Shown here: piece by piece, positions 35,193 to 44,376 of the stretch
Position numbering within the stretch: the first letter of the stretch is position 1
Layout: the number at the start of each line of letters is the position of its first letter
From: Anaeromyxobacter oryzisoli
GTDB lineage: Bacteria > Myxococcota > Myxococcia > Myxococcales > Anaeromyxobacteraceae
Assembly (NCBI RefSeq): GCF_022690765.1
Contig: NZ_JALCZA010000004.1
Coordinates: forward strand, 62,374 to 126,373
Reading direction: 5' to 3'
DNA: 64,000 nucleotides
Notes under the pieces: generated by a model
Databases searched by the model: none
Told to the model about the DNA's origin: nothing
What the model saw: only the letters and a program-made list of their open reading frames with translations
Made by a program: the position numbers and the translations under genes

Positions 35193-36434
35193 ATGCCCCA
35201 TCGACTCGCTCGCGGAGATCACCGCGGCCTCCCCCTCCTGCTCGCCGCGATCTCGGCGATCGGCCCCTTCTCGACCGACGCGTACCTACCGTCGTTCCAG
35301 GAGATCGGCCGCGCGTTCGGCGCGCCCGCGCTCCTCGTCCAGCAGACGCTCACCGCGTACATGATCCCCTTCGCCGTCATGACGCTCTGGCACGGGGCCA
35401 TCTCCGACGCGCTCGGCCGCCGCCGCGTGACGCTCGGGATGCTCGCGCTGTTCTCGCTCGCCTCGGTGGGGTGCATGCTCTCGTGGCGGATCGAGGCGCT
35501 GCTCTTCTTCCGCGCCGTCCAGGGGATGACCGCGGGCGCGGGGATGGTGATCGGCCGCGCCCTGGTCCGCGACCTCCTCGAGGGCGCCGAGGCGCAGCGG
35601 CTCATGAGCCGCATCGCCCTCGTGTTCGCCATCGCGCCCGCGCTCGGCCCCGTGGTCGGGGGCTGGCTCCACGTCTGGTTCGGGTGGCGCTCGGTGTTCG
35701 CGTTCCTCGCGCTCTTCTCCGCGGGGCTCGTCGTCGCGTGCTGGCGCGGGCTGCCGGAGACCCTGCCCGCGGCGCAGCGCCGGCCGCTCGAGGTGCGCTC
35801 GATGGCGAGCGGCTACCGCGAGGTGCTCGGCTCCCCGGCCTTCCTGGCGCTCGTCCTCGCGCTGACCTTCTGCTTCTCGGCGGTGTTCGTCTACATCGTC
35901 TCCGCGCCGACGTTCCTCGTCCAGCACCTGCGGGTCCCCGAGACCGCGTTCCTCTGGCTCTTCGGCCCGATCAGCGGCGGGATGCTGCTCGGCACGTCGC
36001 TGTCCGGGGCCCTCGCCGGTCGAGTCTCCCCCCGGCGCACCGTCGCGCTGGCGTACGCCGCGATGGCGCTGTCGGCCGGCGCGAACGCGGCCTTCCACGC
36101 CTTCTTCGCGCCCGCGCTGCCCTGGAGCATCCTGCCGCTCGTCGGGTACGTGCTGGGCACGTCGCTCGCGATGCCCTCGTTGACGCTGATGGCGCTCGAC
36201 CTGTTCCCCTCGCGCCGCGGCCTCGCCTCCTCGTGCCAGGCCTTCGTCCAGACGTCCGGCAACGCGGTCGTGACCGCCGTCGTCGCGCCGTTGCTGTGGG
36301 GCTCCGCGCGCGGGCTCGCGTTCGGCATGATGGCGATGCTCGCGGTGGGGGGAGCCTCGTTCCTGGCTTACGGCGTCTGGCGGCGCTGCTCCGCGCCGGC
36401 GCAGGACGTGATCGTCGGCACGAACGCCCTTTGA
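35193..36434 (+). CDS. Bcr/CflA-type MFS multidrug exporter
   Basis: A 413-residue inner-membrane antiporter with 12 predicted helices. The Bcr/CflA signature is visible: AIGPFSTDAYLPSFQEIGRAF in the first loop, the motif A region SDALGRRRVTLGML, and RAVQGMTAGAGMVIGRALVRD in helix 4-5. Start ATG at 35193 is preceded at 15 nt by CAGGAG; an ATG 51 bp earlier would add a non-membrane extension. Likely exports small drugs or metabolites such as bicyclomycin-like compounds or cysteine; the substrate is not known. Confidence 0.9.
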   Translation: MPHRLARGDHRGLPLLLAAISAIGPFSTDAYLPSFQEIGRAFGAPALLVQQTLTAYMIPFAVMTLWHGAISDALGRRRVTLGMLALFSLASVGCMLSWRIEALLFFRAVQGMTAGAGMVIGRALVRDLLEGAEAQRLMSRIALVFAIAPALGPVVGGWLHVWFGWRSVFAFLALFSAGLVVACWRGLPETLPAAQRRPLEVRSMASGYREVLGSPAFLALVLALTFCFSAVFVYIVSAPTFLVQHLRVPETAFLWLFGPISGGMLLGTSLSGALAGRVSPRRTVALAYAAMALSAGANAAFHAFFAPALPWSILPLVGYVLGTSLAMPSLTLMALDLFPSRRGLASSCQAFVQTSGNAVVTAVVAPLLWGSARGLAFGMMAMLAVGGASFLAYGVWRRCSAPAQDVIVGTNAL

Positions 36435-36747
36435 TGCGCCGGATTTCCCAGCCGATCGGCCCCATCGATCCGCTCACGACGCGGAGGCGGGAGGGACCAC
36501 GTGAGGCGAGCGCCCACACGGAGAGCCCGGCACCTCCGACGATCCTTCGCGAGGATCCTTTGCGTCGAAGGTCCTGCGGGCCCTCCGCGGGCGTTTCTTG
36601 AGAGCGGCGCCGCGTCGCGTTAAGCTCGTCGATTGGGTGCAGCGCCGACGGCCGCTGCAGGTCTAGACGAATGGTCGGGCCGCCATTCGGAACGAGCGAA
36701 CCTCCGGGTTCGCCGCCCTTCGTGCGGGCGCTTTCCGATGGGTGGCG
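36435..36747. other. Gap with hairpin between exporter and GT20 gene
   Basis: About 313 bp without a gene. At 36541-36557 GATCCT and AGGATC form a 6-bp stem with loop TCGCG followed by CTTT, a possible terminator for the exporter. The stretch from about 36590 on is somewhat AT-richer (TTCTTGAGAG, GCGTTAAGCTCG) and probably carries the promoter of the GT20 gene. Confidence 0.45.
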
Positions 36748-39039
36748 ATGGCGTACAGGATCCTGCTCCCGCTCCTCGGCATCCTCGCAGCCCTCGCGTG
36801 GGGTGCCACGTGGTTCGTCAACGGGACGACGCGCTCGTGGTTCGAGCGGGACGTCCAGCTACGCACCCGGCTCGTCGCGGCCGGCGCGCGCGAGGCGCTC
36901 GCGACGTACTTCCGCGCCGGCGATCGCCAGAAGCTCGCGGCGGTGCTCGACGAGATCGCGCGCGACGACCGGATCATGGCGGCGGCGCTCTGCACGCCTT
37001 CGATGAAGCCGCTGGCGCGCACCTCGGCGCTGCCTTCCCGCTACGCGTGCGACGCGCTCGCGAAGCGCGGCGTGGTGGACGCGCCGAAGGCCGGGCTCGA
37101 CCTCTTCGAGGAGCCGGACGGCGGGCTCGTTCACGCCGCCGTCGTGCCCATCCTGGACGACGACCGGATCGTGGCGCAGCTCGTGGTCGTACACGACCTG
37201 AGCTTCGTCGCGCGCCGGGAGGCCGCGATGAGACGATTCACGGTCGGGGCGTTCGCGGTCGTCGCCCTGCTCGCGTCGATCGCCACGCTGCTCGTGCGGA
37301 GGTTCACCTGGCACCGGTGGACCGAGGAGATCCTGCGGGTGCTGACGTTGGGGAGGGGCGTCGTCTGGGGCCCGCGAACCCGGCAGGAGAAGAGGTTCGG
37401 CCCCCTCCTCTCGGATCTCCGGGCCATGATGACCGAGCTCGCGTCGGATCAGGGCGTGAGCGCGGGGGGGAAGTGGACCCCCGAGCGCCTCCACGGCGTG
37501 CTCACCGACTCGCTCGACGGCGACCGGGTCGTCATCCTCGCGAACCGCGAGCCATACGTGCACGACCGCGGCCCGGACGGCGCCGTCCACGTCCAGCACC
37601 CCGCGAGCGGTCTCGTGACGGCGCTCGAGCCGGTGATGCGCGCGTGCTCGGGCGTCTGGGTCGCGCACGGCAGCGGCTCGGCGGATCGGGAGGTGGTCGA
37701 TCGCCGGGACCGCGTCCTCGTGCCCCCCGGAGAGGAGTCCTACGCCATCCGTCGCGTCTGGCTGAGCGAGTCCGAGGAGCGCGGGTACTACTACGGCTTC
37801 TCGAACGAGGGGCTCTGGCCCCTCTGCCACCTCGTCTACACGCGCCCCGTGTTCCGCGTCGAGGACTGGCGGCAGTACCAGAGCGTGAACCGCCGGTTCG
37901 CGGACGCGGTCTGCGAGGAGGTCGAGGGGCCCGATCCCGTCGTCCTCGTGCAGGACTACCACTTCGCGCTCGCGCCCCGGATGATCCGCGAGCGGCTGCC
38001 GCGCGCGACGATCATCTCGTTCTGGCACATCCCGTGGCCGAACGCCGAGCGGTTCGGCGTCTGCCCATGGCATCGCGAGGTGCTCGACGGGATGCTCGGG
38101 TCGAGCATCCTCGGCTTCCACACCCAGCAGCACTGCAACAACTTCCTCGAAGCGGTGGACCGGTTCCTCGAGGCGCGCATCGATCGCGAGCGCAATGCCG
38201 TCGTGCTCGGCGGGCGCGAGTCGCTCGTGCGGCCGTACCCGATCTCGATCGAGTGGCCGGACCGCCGGGCGGCGACGGCGCCGCCCGTCCCGCGGTGCCG
38301 TCGCGAGGTCTTCGCGGAGCTGGGGCTCGGGCCGGACGCGCTCCTCGGCGTGGGCGTCGATCGGCTCGACTACACCAAGGGCATCGAGGATCGCCTCCTC
38401 GCCGTCGAGCGCCTCCTCGAGCGTTTTCCCCGGTTCCGCGGGAGGTTCACGTTCGCGCAGCTCGCGGCGCCCAGCCGGACGCTCATCCCGGAGTACCGCG
38501 CGCTGAGCGAGCGGGTGGACGCCCTCGCGAGCCGCATCAACGGGCGCTTCGCCGAGGGCGCGTGGAAGCCCGTCGTGGTGCTGCGCGCGCATCACGAACC
38601 GCCCGCCGTGTTCCGGTACCTCCGCGCGGCGGACCTCTGCTACGTGAGCAGCCTGCACGACGGCATGAACCTGGTCGCCAAGGAGTTCCTCGCCGCGCGC
38701 GACGACGAGCGGGGGGTGCTCGTGCTCAGCCGGTTCACCGGCGCGTCCCGCGAGCTGACCGAGGCGCTGCTCGTGAACCCGTACGACCTCGAGGAGGCGA
38801 GCGCCGCGCTCGCGACGGCGCTCGCCATGCCTCCTGCCGAGCAGGCGGAGCGCATGCGGGCGATGCGGGCCCACGTCGGCGAGTTCAACGTCTACCGATG
38901 GGCCGGGCGGATGCTCGCGGACGCCGCTCGCCTCAGGAAGCGGGACAGGCTCACCAACCGGCTGTCCATCGCGGGCGCCTCCGAGGACGATGAAGCGCTC
39001 CCCCGCGCCGGATCGCCATCGCCGTGCGCGCGCCGCTAG
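36748..39039 (+). CDS. Membrane-anchored GT20 enzyme (trehalose-6-phosphate synthase family)
   Basis: A 763-residue fusion. Residues 5-23 are a membrane helix, about 25-165 an extracytoplasmic sensor-like segment (ATYFRAGDRQKLAAVLDEIARD; VPILDDDRIVAQLVVVHDLS), about 168-188 a second helix, then a short linker and a full GT20 glycosyltransferase from about 265 to 740. GT20 motifs: ILANREPYVHDRG, VLVQDYHFALAPRMI, SFWHIPWPNAERFG, VGVDRLDYTKGIEDRL and SSLHDGMNLVAKEF. Trehalose-6-phosphate is the likely product, but the variant N-terminal motif (ANREP) leaves room for a related sugar phosphate such as glucosylglycerol phosphate. No phosphatase gene is adjacent. A GTG 6 bp upstream is an alternative start. 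Its last 4 bp overlap the convergent protease gene. Confidence 0.85.
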   Translation: MAYRILLPLLGILAALAWGATWFVNGTTRSWFERDVQLRTRLVAAGAREALATYFRAGDRQKLAAVLDEIARDDRIMAAALCTPSMKPLARTSALPSRYACDALAKRGVVDAPKAGLDLFEEPDGGLVHAAVVPILDDDRIVAQLVVVHDLSFVARREAAMRRFTVGAFAVVALLASIATLLVRRFTWHRWTEEILRVLTLGRGVVWGPRTRQEKRFGPLLSDLRAMMTELASDQGVSAGGKWTPERLHGVLTDSLDGDRVVILANREPYVHDRGPDGAVHVQHPASGLVTALEPVMRACSGVWVAHGSGSADREVVDRRDRVLVPPGEESYAIRRVWLSESEERGYYYGFSNEGLWPLCHLVYTRPVFRVEDWRQYQSVNRRFADAVCEEVEGPDPVVLVQDYHFALAPRMIRERLPRATIISFWHIPWPNAERFGVCPWHREVLDGMLGSSILGFHTQQHCNNFLEAVDRFLEARIDRERNAVVLGGRESLVRPYPISIEWPDRRAATAPPVPRCRREVFAELGLGPDALLGVGVDRLDYTKGIEDRLLAVERLLERFPRFRGRFTFAQLAAPSRTLIPEYRALSERVDALASRINGRFAEGAWKPVVVLRAHHEPPAVFRYLRAADLCYVSSLHDGMNLVAKEFLAARDDERGVLVLSRFTGASRELTEALLVNPYDLEEASAALATALAMPPAEQAERMRAMRAHVGEFNVYRWAGRMLADAARLRKRDRLTNRLSIAGASEDDEALPRAGSPSPCARR

Positions 39040-40199
39040 ACGCGCTGCTCCGCCGACGTCCACGGCGCGATCGGCGGCGGCGGCGACGGGTGCTGCGTCG
39101 CCTCCAGCTCCTTCAGCTGCAGCCCGCGCGCGAGGTCGAGCTGGCTCAGGACGGCGACGAGGTGCCCCTGCTCCACGACGGGCACGACCGCGACGTTCGA
39201 GGTCATGAGGGCGCGCACGGCTCGGGCCGCCTCGTCCGCGGCGTCCACGGGCTCGACCCGCCTGACCACGTCCCGGACCTGGAGCCGGTGCCGCTCCTCC
39301 CTCGGCACCTTCTTGACGTCCTCGAGGGTCACGATCCCCGCCACCGCGCCCTCCTCCTCGACCGGGTACGCGACGCGGCGCTCGCGGATCATCCGCTCCC
39401 CCAGCTCGTACACCGACGTGGAGGCCTCCGCGGGCTCCGTCCGCTGGATCGGGAGGTCTCGTACGCGGAGCTTCCCGAGGAGGGCCTTCACCAGGACGCT
39501 CCGGTTCTCCGCCTCGGCGCCCACGTACACGAAGAACGCGATCACCATGAGCAAGATGTTGACCGTCACGAAGCCGACGATCGCGAACAGCAGCGCGAAC
39601 ACCTTGCCCGCGTCGGCGGAGACCCGCGTCGCCCGCAGCGCGCCCCAGCGCTCCTCGAGGAGCCCACGGAGGACGCGCCCTCCGTCCATCGGAAACGCCG
39701 GGAGCAGGTTGAAGAGGCCGAGGGCCACGTTCAGGTAGAACAGGTGGAAGGCGGTGAAGGTGAGCTCGAACTGCCCCGTCGCCGCGAGCGCCCGGTGGAG
39801 GAGGTAGAAGGCGCCCCCGAGCGCGAGGCTCGTGAGCGGCCCCACGAGCGCCATCACGGCCTCGACGCGGCCAGGCCGCGGCAGCTCGGAGATCTGCGAC
39901 ACGCCGCCGATCATGATCAGGGTGATGTCGCGGACCCTGCCGCCCTTGCGCAGCGCGTAGAGCGAGTGGGCGAGCTCGTGCACGAGCACCGACGCGAAGA
40001 GCGCGATCGCGACGACCAGCCCCCAGAGCACGGGCGCGCCGCGGAGCCTGTCCGCTGGTACGCCGGCGGCGCGCGCCGCGTCCGTGAACACCCGTCCGAA
40101 GCCGACCGCGAGCAGCGGCAGCACGATCAGGAACGTCACGTGGATCCGGATCGGGATGCCCCTGACGCTTCCGATGCGTAGCGCGCCTCCCCTGAACAT
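39036..40199 (-). CDS. Site-2 protease family metalloprotease with two CBS domains
   Basis: A 387-residue inner-membrane M50 protease. The zinc motif is H74-E-L-A-H78 in VLVHELAHSLYAL and the second motif NLLPAFPMDGGRVLRGLLE is near residues 160-178; about six helices cover residues 20-230. The cytoplasmic C-terminal part (about 245-370) is a CBS pair (VRDLPIQRTEP; RVAYPVEEEGAVAGIVTLEDV; ALMTSNVAVVPVVEQGHLVAV), as in the SpoIVFB/archaeal S2P subgroup where nucleotides gate proteolysis. Substrate unknown. Upstream at 155 bp lies copy 1 of a duplicated 156-bp element. Confidence 0.92.
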   Translation of the reverse strand: MFRGGALRIGSVRGIPIRIHVTFLIVLPLLAVGFGRVFTDAARAAGVPADRLRGAPVLWGLVVAIALFASVLVHELAHSLYALRKGGRVRDITLIMIGGVSQISELPRPGRVEAVMALVGPLTSLALGGAFYLLHRALAATGQFELTFTAFHLFYLNVALGLFNLLPAFPMDGGRVLRGLLEERWGALRATRVSADAGKVFALLFAIVGFVTVNILLMVIAFFVYVGAEAENRSVLVKALLGKLRVRDLPIQRTEPAEASTSVYELGERMIRERRVAYPVEEEGAVAGIVTLEDVKKVPREERHRLQVRDVVRRVEPVDAADEAARAVRALMTSNVAVVPVVEQGHLVAVLSQLDLARGLQLKELEATQHPSPPPPIAPWTSAEQRV

Positions 40200-40354
40200 G
40201 CGCCCTCCGTTCCGGTGCCCACCGCGCGGGCGAGGAGCGGTCGCCTGCGCCGGATGCCGACGGGGGCGACATCGACGGAGCCGCCGCGAGGGAGGCCGTT
40301 CGACCGGCGCCGCCATGGGCCGCGCGATCAACTTGGCACCAGCGGTTGGCGTGC

Positions 40355-40511
40355 GCATGCGATGCGTCCGAGGGCCCGCGAACACCGCGGTCCTGGGACA
40401 GGGTGAAGACCGACGGCTCGCCTCGGCGAGCGTCGAGGCTCCGTGACGGGGAGCGCCCTTCGCGCCGGTCGCCACCGCCCGGCGCACGTGCCGCCCGCCG
40501 GTCACGCCCGC
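40355..40511. repeat. Duplicated structured element, copy 1
   Basis: About 156 bp nearly identical (about 95%) to 41654-41810 in the same orientation, with one single-base gap and a few substitutions. It holds two strong stems: CGAC(G)GCTCGCC / GGCGAGCGTCG at 40411-40435 with a TC turn, and GCGCCGG / CCGGCGC at 40462-40485. Weaker similarity continues about 35 bp to the right. No frame has normal codon use. It lies 155 bp upstream of the minus-strand protease gene; the rest of the 362-bp gap (40200-40561) shows nothing else. Confidence 0.85.
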
Positions 40512-40561
40512 ACGTGCGCTCGAACGAACCGCAAGGGGCCGAGCCGGGTCCGGGACCGTGG

Positions 40562-41434
40562 TCAACGCACGAACACCTTGATCAGCCGTCCGCCGCCGCC
40601 GAGATCGGTGACCAGCAGGTTGCCGTCGAGATCGAACGCGAGCCCGTGCGGCGCCTCGAGACCGGTGATCAGCTCCTCGTGCATCGTTCCGCGGAGGCGG
40701 TGCAGGACGCCATCGCCCACGGTGTTGACGTAGACGTCCCCGAGATCGTCGCCGAGCACGTCGTCGGGGAGGTTCAACCCGGTGAGCAGCGTTTGCGGGG
40801 TGCCGTCGGTCCGCACCAGCACGACGTCGCCGCCGTCCTCGTCGGCGACGAGGATGCCGCCGTCCGAGCGCACGAACGCGCCGGTCGGACGCACGAACGG
40901 GGGTTGGCTCGCGCTCGCCACGCGGATGGGCGTGGCCGCGGCGCCGTCGAGGCTGACCCGCAGGAGCGTACCGTTGGGGCTGTCGGGCACGACGATCGAA
41001 GGGTGCGTCGGATCGAACGCCAGGCCGTCCACGCCGAGCTTGCCCGTGGAGTTCGACAGCGCGCGGAACAGCGTGACCGATCCGTCGCTCGGATCGACCC
41101 GCGAGAGCTGGTTCCTGCCCTGCTCGCAGACGACGAGCGCCCCGTCGAGAGCGACGATCCCCTCGGGGTGGCTGAGCGCGCGAGCGACGAGCGTCGCCTG
41201 GCCCGTGGCGGGCGACCACGCCGACAGCGTGCCGCCGGACTCGTCGCTGACGTAGACCGTCCCGCCGGGCGCGACGGCGATGTCGTCCGGCTTCCCGAGA
41301 CCGCTGACCAGGACGCGCGCGGAGACGGAAGGATCGACCGTCAAGCCGGGTGTCGGCGAGGGGCGGGGCGCCGCCTGGCCGCAACCGGCCCAGGCGAGCG
41401 CGAGCAGGGGAAGCGCGATCACCCGCATCTCCAT
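40562..41434 (-). CDS. NHL/SMP-30-like beta-propeller lipoprotein
   Basis: A 290-residue exported lipoprotein. The signal ends in lipobox LAWAGC (residues 13-18), followed by six or so repeats of a propeller blade (GKPDDIAVAPGGTVYVSDES; HPEGIVALDGALVVCEQG; VDGLAFDPTHPSIVVPD; APHGLAFDLDGNLLVTDLGG). Such folds bind sugars, lactones or proteins; no catalytic set of SMP-30 lactonases is evident, so the role is unknown. It is a single gene lying exactly between the two copies of the duplicated element. Confidence 0.82.
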   Translation of the reverse strand: MEMRVIALPLLALAWAGCGQAAPRPSPTPGLTVDPSVSARVLVSGLGKPDDIAVAPGGTVYVSDESGGTLSAWSPATGQATLVARALSHPEGIVALDGALVVCEQGRNQLSRVDPSDGSVTLFRALSNSTGKLGVDGLAFDPTHPSIVVPDSPNGTLLRVSLDGAAATPIRVASASQPPFVRPTGAFVRSDGGILVADEDGGDVVLVRTDGTPQTLLTGLNLPDDVLGDDLGDVYVNTVGDGVLHRLRGTMHEELITGLEAPHGLAFDLDGNLLVTDLGGGGRLIKVFVR

Positions 41435-41653
41435 CGCATTCTATGGGTGAGCCGCGCGGCGCGCCCGGCGGCGAGCCCTCGAGGGTGCCGATCTCGATGC
41501 GGCCGCCACACGCCCGAGGGCCGGCTTCCCTGGGCCCTCGACCGACGACGTCCGCGGGCAGATCAGGACGCGCATCGAGGAGATGCGGAGCCGCTTCACG
41601 GGCTCGAGTCACGCGTTCCGAGCGCCTTCGACGGGTCCGGCGCCGCGTGGCCG

Positions 41654-41810
41654 CATGCGGTGCACCCGAGGGCTGCGAACACCGCGGTCCTGGGACGGGG
41701 TGAAGACCGACGGCTCGCCTCGGCGAGCGTCGAGGCTCCGTGACGGGGAGCGCCCTTCGCGCCGGCCGCCACCGCCCGGCGCACGTGCCGCCCGCCGGTC
41801 ACGCCCGCGG
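41654..41810. repeat. Duplicated structured element, copy 2
   Basis: Second copy of the element at 40355-40511, 1,298 bp away, with both hairpins preserved (first stem at 41709-41733). It lies 219 bp upstream of the minus-strand lipoprotein gene and 88 bp before the plus-strand kinase gene. Just to its left, 41621-41655 also matches 44377-44410 at the 3' end of the endonuclease V gene (31 of about 35 positions). Nothing else is recognised in the 464-bp gap 41435-41898. Confidence 0.85.
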
Positions 41811-41898
41811 AGAGCGCGCTCGGACGAACCCTCTGGGGCGCAGCCGCTCCCCTCCAGTCGGGTCACCATCGTGGCGGCGCCTCTCCGCGGAGCCGGCC

Positions 41899-44376
41899 AT
41901 GGTCCAGACGCTGCGCGAGCTCTTCTCCACCTCAGAGTTCATGCCTCACGGGCACTGCTACCTGTGGAGGCCGTCGCTCGTGACCCTGCACGTCACGAGC
42001 GACGCCCTCATCGGCACCGCCTACGTCGTCATCTCGCTCCCCCTGTGGCACCGGGTGGGCAGGTTCCGCCTGCCGGTCTCTCCGATGATCCTGGCGTTCG
42101 GGCTGTTCATCGGCGCCTGCGGCCTCACGCACTACATGGAGATCCTCACGCTGTGGGATCCCCAGTACTGGATCTCCGGGGGCGTCAAGGCGGTGACGGC
42201 GGTCGCGTCCGTCGCGACCGGCGTCTACCTGATCCGCCTGCGTCCCGCCGTCGTCGGCTTGACGCAGACCGCGCAGGTGTCGGAGGAGCGGCGGCTGGCG
42301 CTCGAGGTGAAGAACCGCGAGCTCGAGGCGCTCTACGCCCAGGTGAAGGAGCTCGACGACGCGAAGACCCGCCTCTTCGCGAACGCGAGCCACGAGCTGC
42401 GCACGCCGCTCGCGCTCGTCCTGGGCCCCGTCGAGAAGCTGCTCGGAGAGGAGCTGCCCGCGCAGGCGAAGCGGGATCTGGAGATCGTGCGGCGAAACGC
42501 GCGGCTCCTGCTCCGCCACGTGGACGAGCTGCTCGAGGTCGCGCGGCTCGAGGAGGGGCGCGTGAAGCTGCAGCTCGGCCGCGTCGACCTGGCGGCGATG
42601 CTCCGCGGCGTGGTCGGTCAGTTCGACGTCCTCGCGCGCGAGCGGCGCATCCAGGTCGAGGTGAACGCGCCCGAGGCCACGCCCGCGCGCGCGGACGCGG
42701 CGAAGGTGGAGCGGGTCCTGGCCAACGTGGTCGGCAACGCGTTCAAGTTCGCGCCCGACGGCGGCCACGTGCGCGTCGCGCTGGCCGTCGCGGACGGACG
42801 CGCGGTGATCCGCGTCGAGGACGACGGCGCGGGGATCGCGCCCGAGCTGCGCGACGCCGTGTTCGAGCGGTTCCGACAGGACCCGGGGCGCAAGGGCCGC
42901 GGCGGGGGCGCGGGGCTCGGGCTCGCGATCGCGAGGGAGTTCGTGGTCCTCCACGGCGGCAGCATCCACGTGCGCGACGGGTCGCTCGGGGGCGCCCTGC
43001 TCGAGACGGAGCTCCCGCTCGAGCCCCCGCCGCTCGTCCTCGTCGGCGCGGAGACGACCACGCCGGCGGCGACGACCGGGGACGGCAGCGCGGCGGCGGC
43101 GCTCGTCGAGGAGCTGCGCGCGCGCGTCACCGGGACGCTCGCGACCTCCGGCCCTGCCGACGCGCCGCCGGTCCTCGTCGTCGAGGACAACCCGGAGACG
43201 CTCCGCTTCGTCGCCGAGGCGCTCGGCGCCGAGTTCCGGATCGACACCGCCTCCGACGGCCGCGAGGCGCTGCAGAAGATAGAGGTCCTGCGCCCGGACG
43301 CCATCGTCACCGATCTGATGATGCCGGAGGTGCCCGGCGACGTGCTGCTCGACGAGGTGCGCAGCCGGCCGGCCGTCGCCGACACCCCCACGATCGTCCT
43401 GACCGCGCGCGCCGACGAGGCCGTTCGCGTGCGCTTGCTGCAGGAAGGCGCCGCCGACTACGTCGTGAAGCCGTTTCGTCCGGAGGAGCTGCGGGCGCGC
43501 GTCCGGAACCTCGTGTCGATGAAGCGCTCGCGCGACGTGCTCGCGCGCGAGCTGCAGAGACGCAGCGGCGACCTCGAGACGCTCGCGTCCGAGCTCGCCC
43601 GCCGCAAGCGCGAGCTCGAGGTGTCGCTCGAGACCGCCCGCGTCGCGCGCGACCAGGCGGAGCGCGCGAGCGCGGTGAAGAGCCGTTTCCTGCGGCTCGT
43701 CTCGCACGAGCTGCGAACGCCGCTCACCTCGATCCAGCTCGGGATCGGCAGCCTCGCGAACGCGCGAGACGGGCCCCTCACGCCGAAGCAGGCGGCGACG
43801 ACCGCGCGCGTCTCGCGGGCCGCGACGCGCCTCGTCGGCCTCCTCGAGTCGCTCCTCGAGTACACACGCGTCGAGACCGGCAGGCTCGTTCCCCACCCCG
43901 AGCCGGTGGACCTCGCGGCGCTCGCGGCGGAGGTCGTGGACGACGTGCTGCCGCAAGCGCAGCAGAAGCTCATCGCGCTCGCGCTCGAGCCGTCGCCTCC
44001 GCTCGCGCCGCTCAGGACCGATCCGCGGCTCCTGCGCCTCGTGCTCGTGAACCTGGTCGTGAACGGGGTGAAGTACACGGCGCACGGCTCCGTGCGGGTG
44101 GCGCTCGGGCGGGAGCAGGACGCGTACTGGATCGAGGTCCGGGACACCGGCCCGGGCATCCGCGACGAGGACCGGGAGCGCCTGTTCCAGCCGTTCGAGC
44201 AGCTCGCCGCGCCCGGCACGGTCGGCGGGGTCGGGCTCGGCCTCGCGCTCGTGAAGGGGGTGGTGACCTCCCTCGGCGGGAAGCTCGACCTGCGGAGCAC
44301 GATCGGGCGCGGCTCGACCTTCCGCGTCGAGCTCCCCACGACGGACGTTCGCGGGGCTCAGCCCGGGGAGGAGTAG
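41899..44376 (+). CDS. Hybrid sensor kinase with ethylene-receptor-like membrane domain
   Basis: An 825-residue double kinase. Residues 25-115 are three membrane helices resembling the ETR1/SynEtr1 ethylene-binding domain: Asp35 and Tyr42 keep the ETR1 Asp25/Tyr32 spacing, Ile45 fits Ile35, and C74-G-L-T-H78 in FIGACGLTHYMEI fits the copper ligands Cys65/His69. A coiled coil (about 125-155) leads to HisKA with His165 (ANASHELRTPLAL), an ATPase domain, a receiver domain (VLVVEDNPETLRF near 425; Asp in VTDLMMPE near 472), a second HisKA (LVSHELRTPLTSI near 603) and a second ATPase domain. Whether it binds ethylene, copper or something else is unknown. Its 3' end overlaps the convergent endonuclease V gene by 19 bp. 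Confidence 0.9.
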   Translation: MVQTLRELFSTSEFMPHGHCYLWRPSLVTLHVTSDALIGTAYVVISLPLWHRVGRFRLPVSPMILAFGLFIGACGLTHYMEILTLWDPQYWISGGVKAVTAVASVATGVYLIRLRPAVVGLTQTAQVSEERRLALEVKNRELEALYAQVKELDDAKTRLFANASHELRTPLALVLGPVEKLLGEELPAQAKRDLEIVRRNARLLLRHVDELLEVARLEEGRVKLQLGRVDLAAMLRGVVGQFDVLARERRIQVEVNAPEATPARADAAKVERVLANVVGNAFKFAPDGGHVRVALAVADGRAVIRVEDDGAGIAPELRDAVFERFRQDPGRKGRGGGAGLGLAIAREFVVLHGGSIHVRDGSLGGALLETELPLEPPPLVLVGAETTTPAATTGDGSAAAALVEELRARVTGTLATSGPADAPPVLVVEDNPETLRFVAEALGAEFRIDTASDGREALQKIEVLRPDAIVTDLMMPEVPGDVLLDEVRSRPAVADTPTIVLTARADEAVRVRLLQEGAADYVVKPFRPEELRARVRNLVSMKRSRDVLARELQRRSGDLETLASELARRKRELEVSLETARVARDQAERASAVKSRFLRLVSHELRTPLTSIQLGIGSLANARDGPLTPKQAATTARVSRAATRLVGLLESLLEYTRVETGRLVPHPEPVDLAALAAEVVDDVLPQAQQKLIALALEPSPPLAPLRTDPRLLRLVLVNLVVNGVKYTAHGSVRVALGREQDAYWIEVRDTGPGIRDEDRERLFQPFEQLAAPGTVGGVGLGLALVKGVVTSLGGKLDLRSTIGRGSTFRVELPTTDVRGAQPGEE

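Noticed and set aside
41596-41802. Minus-strand 68-codon frame over repeat copy 2
   Set aside because: The matching frame in copy 1 differs by substitutions spread over all codon positions and a single-base gap, so protein sequence is not what is being kept.
40355-41810. CRISPR array or insertion sequence at the 156-bp repeats
   Set aside because: There are only two copies with a gene between them, no short regular spacers, no transposase and no target-site duplications.
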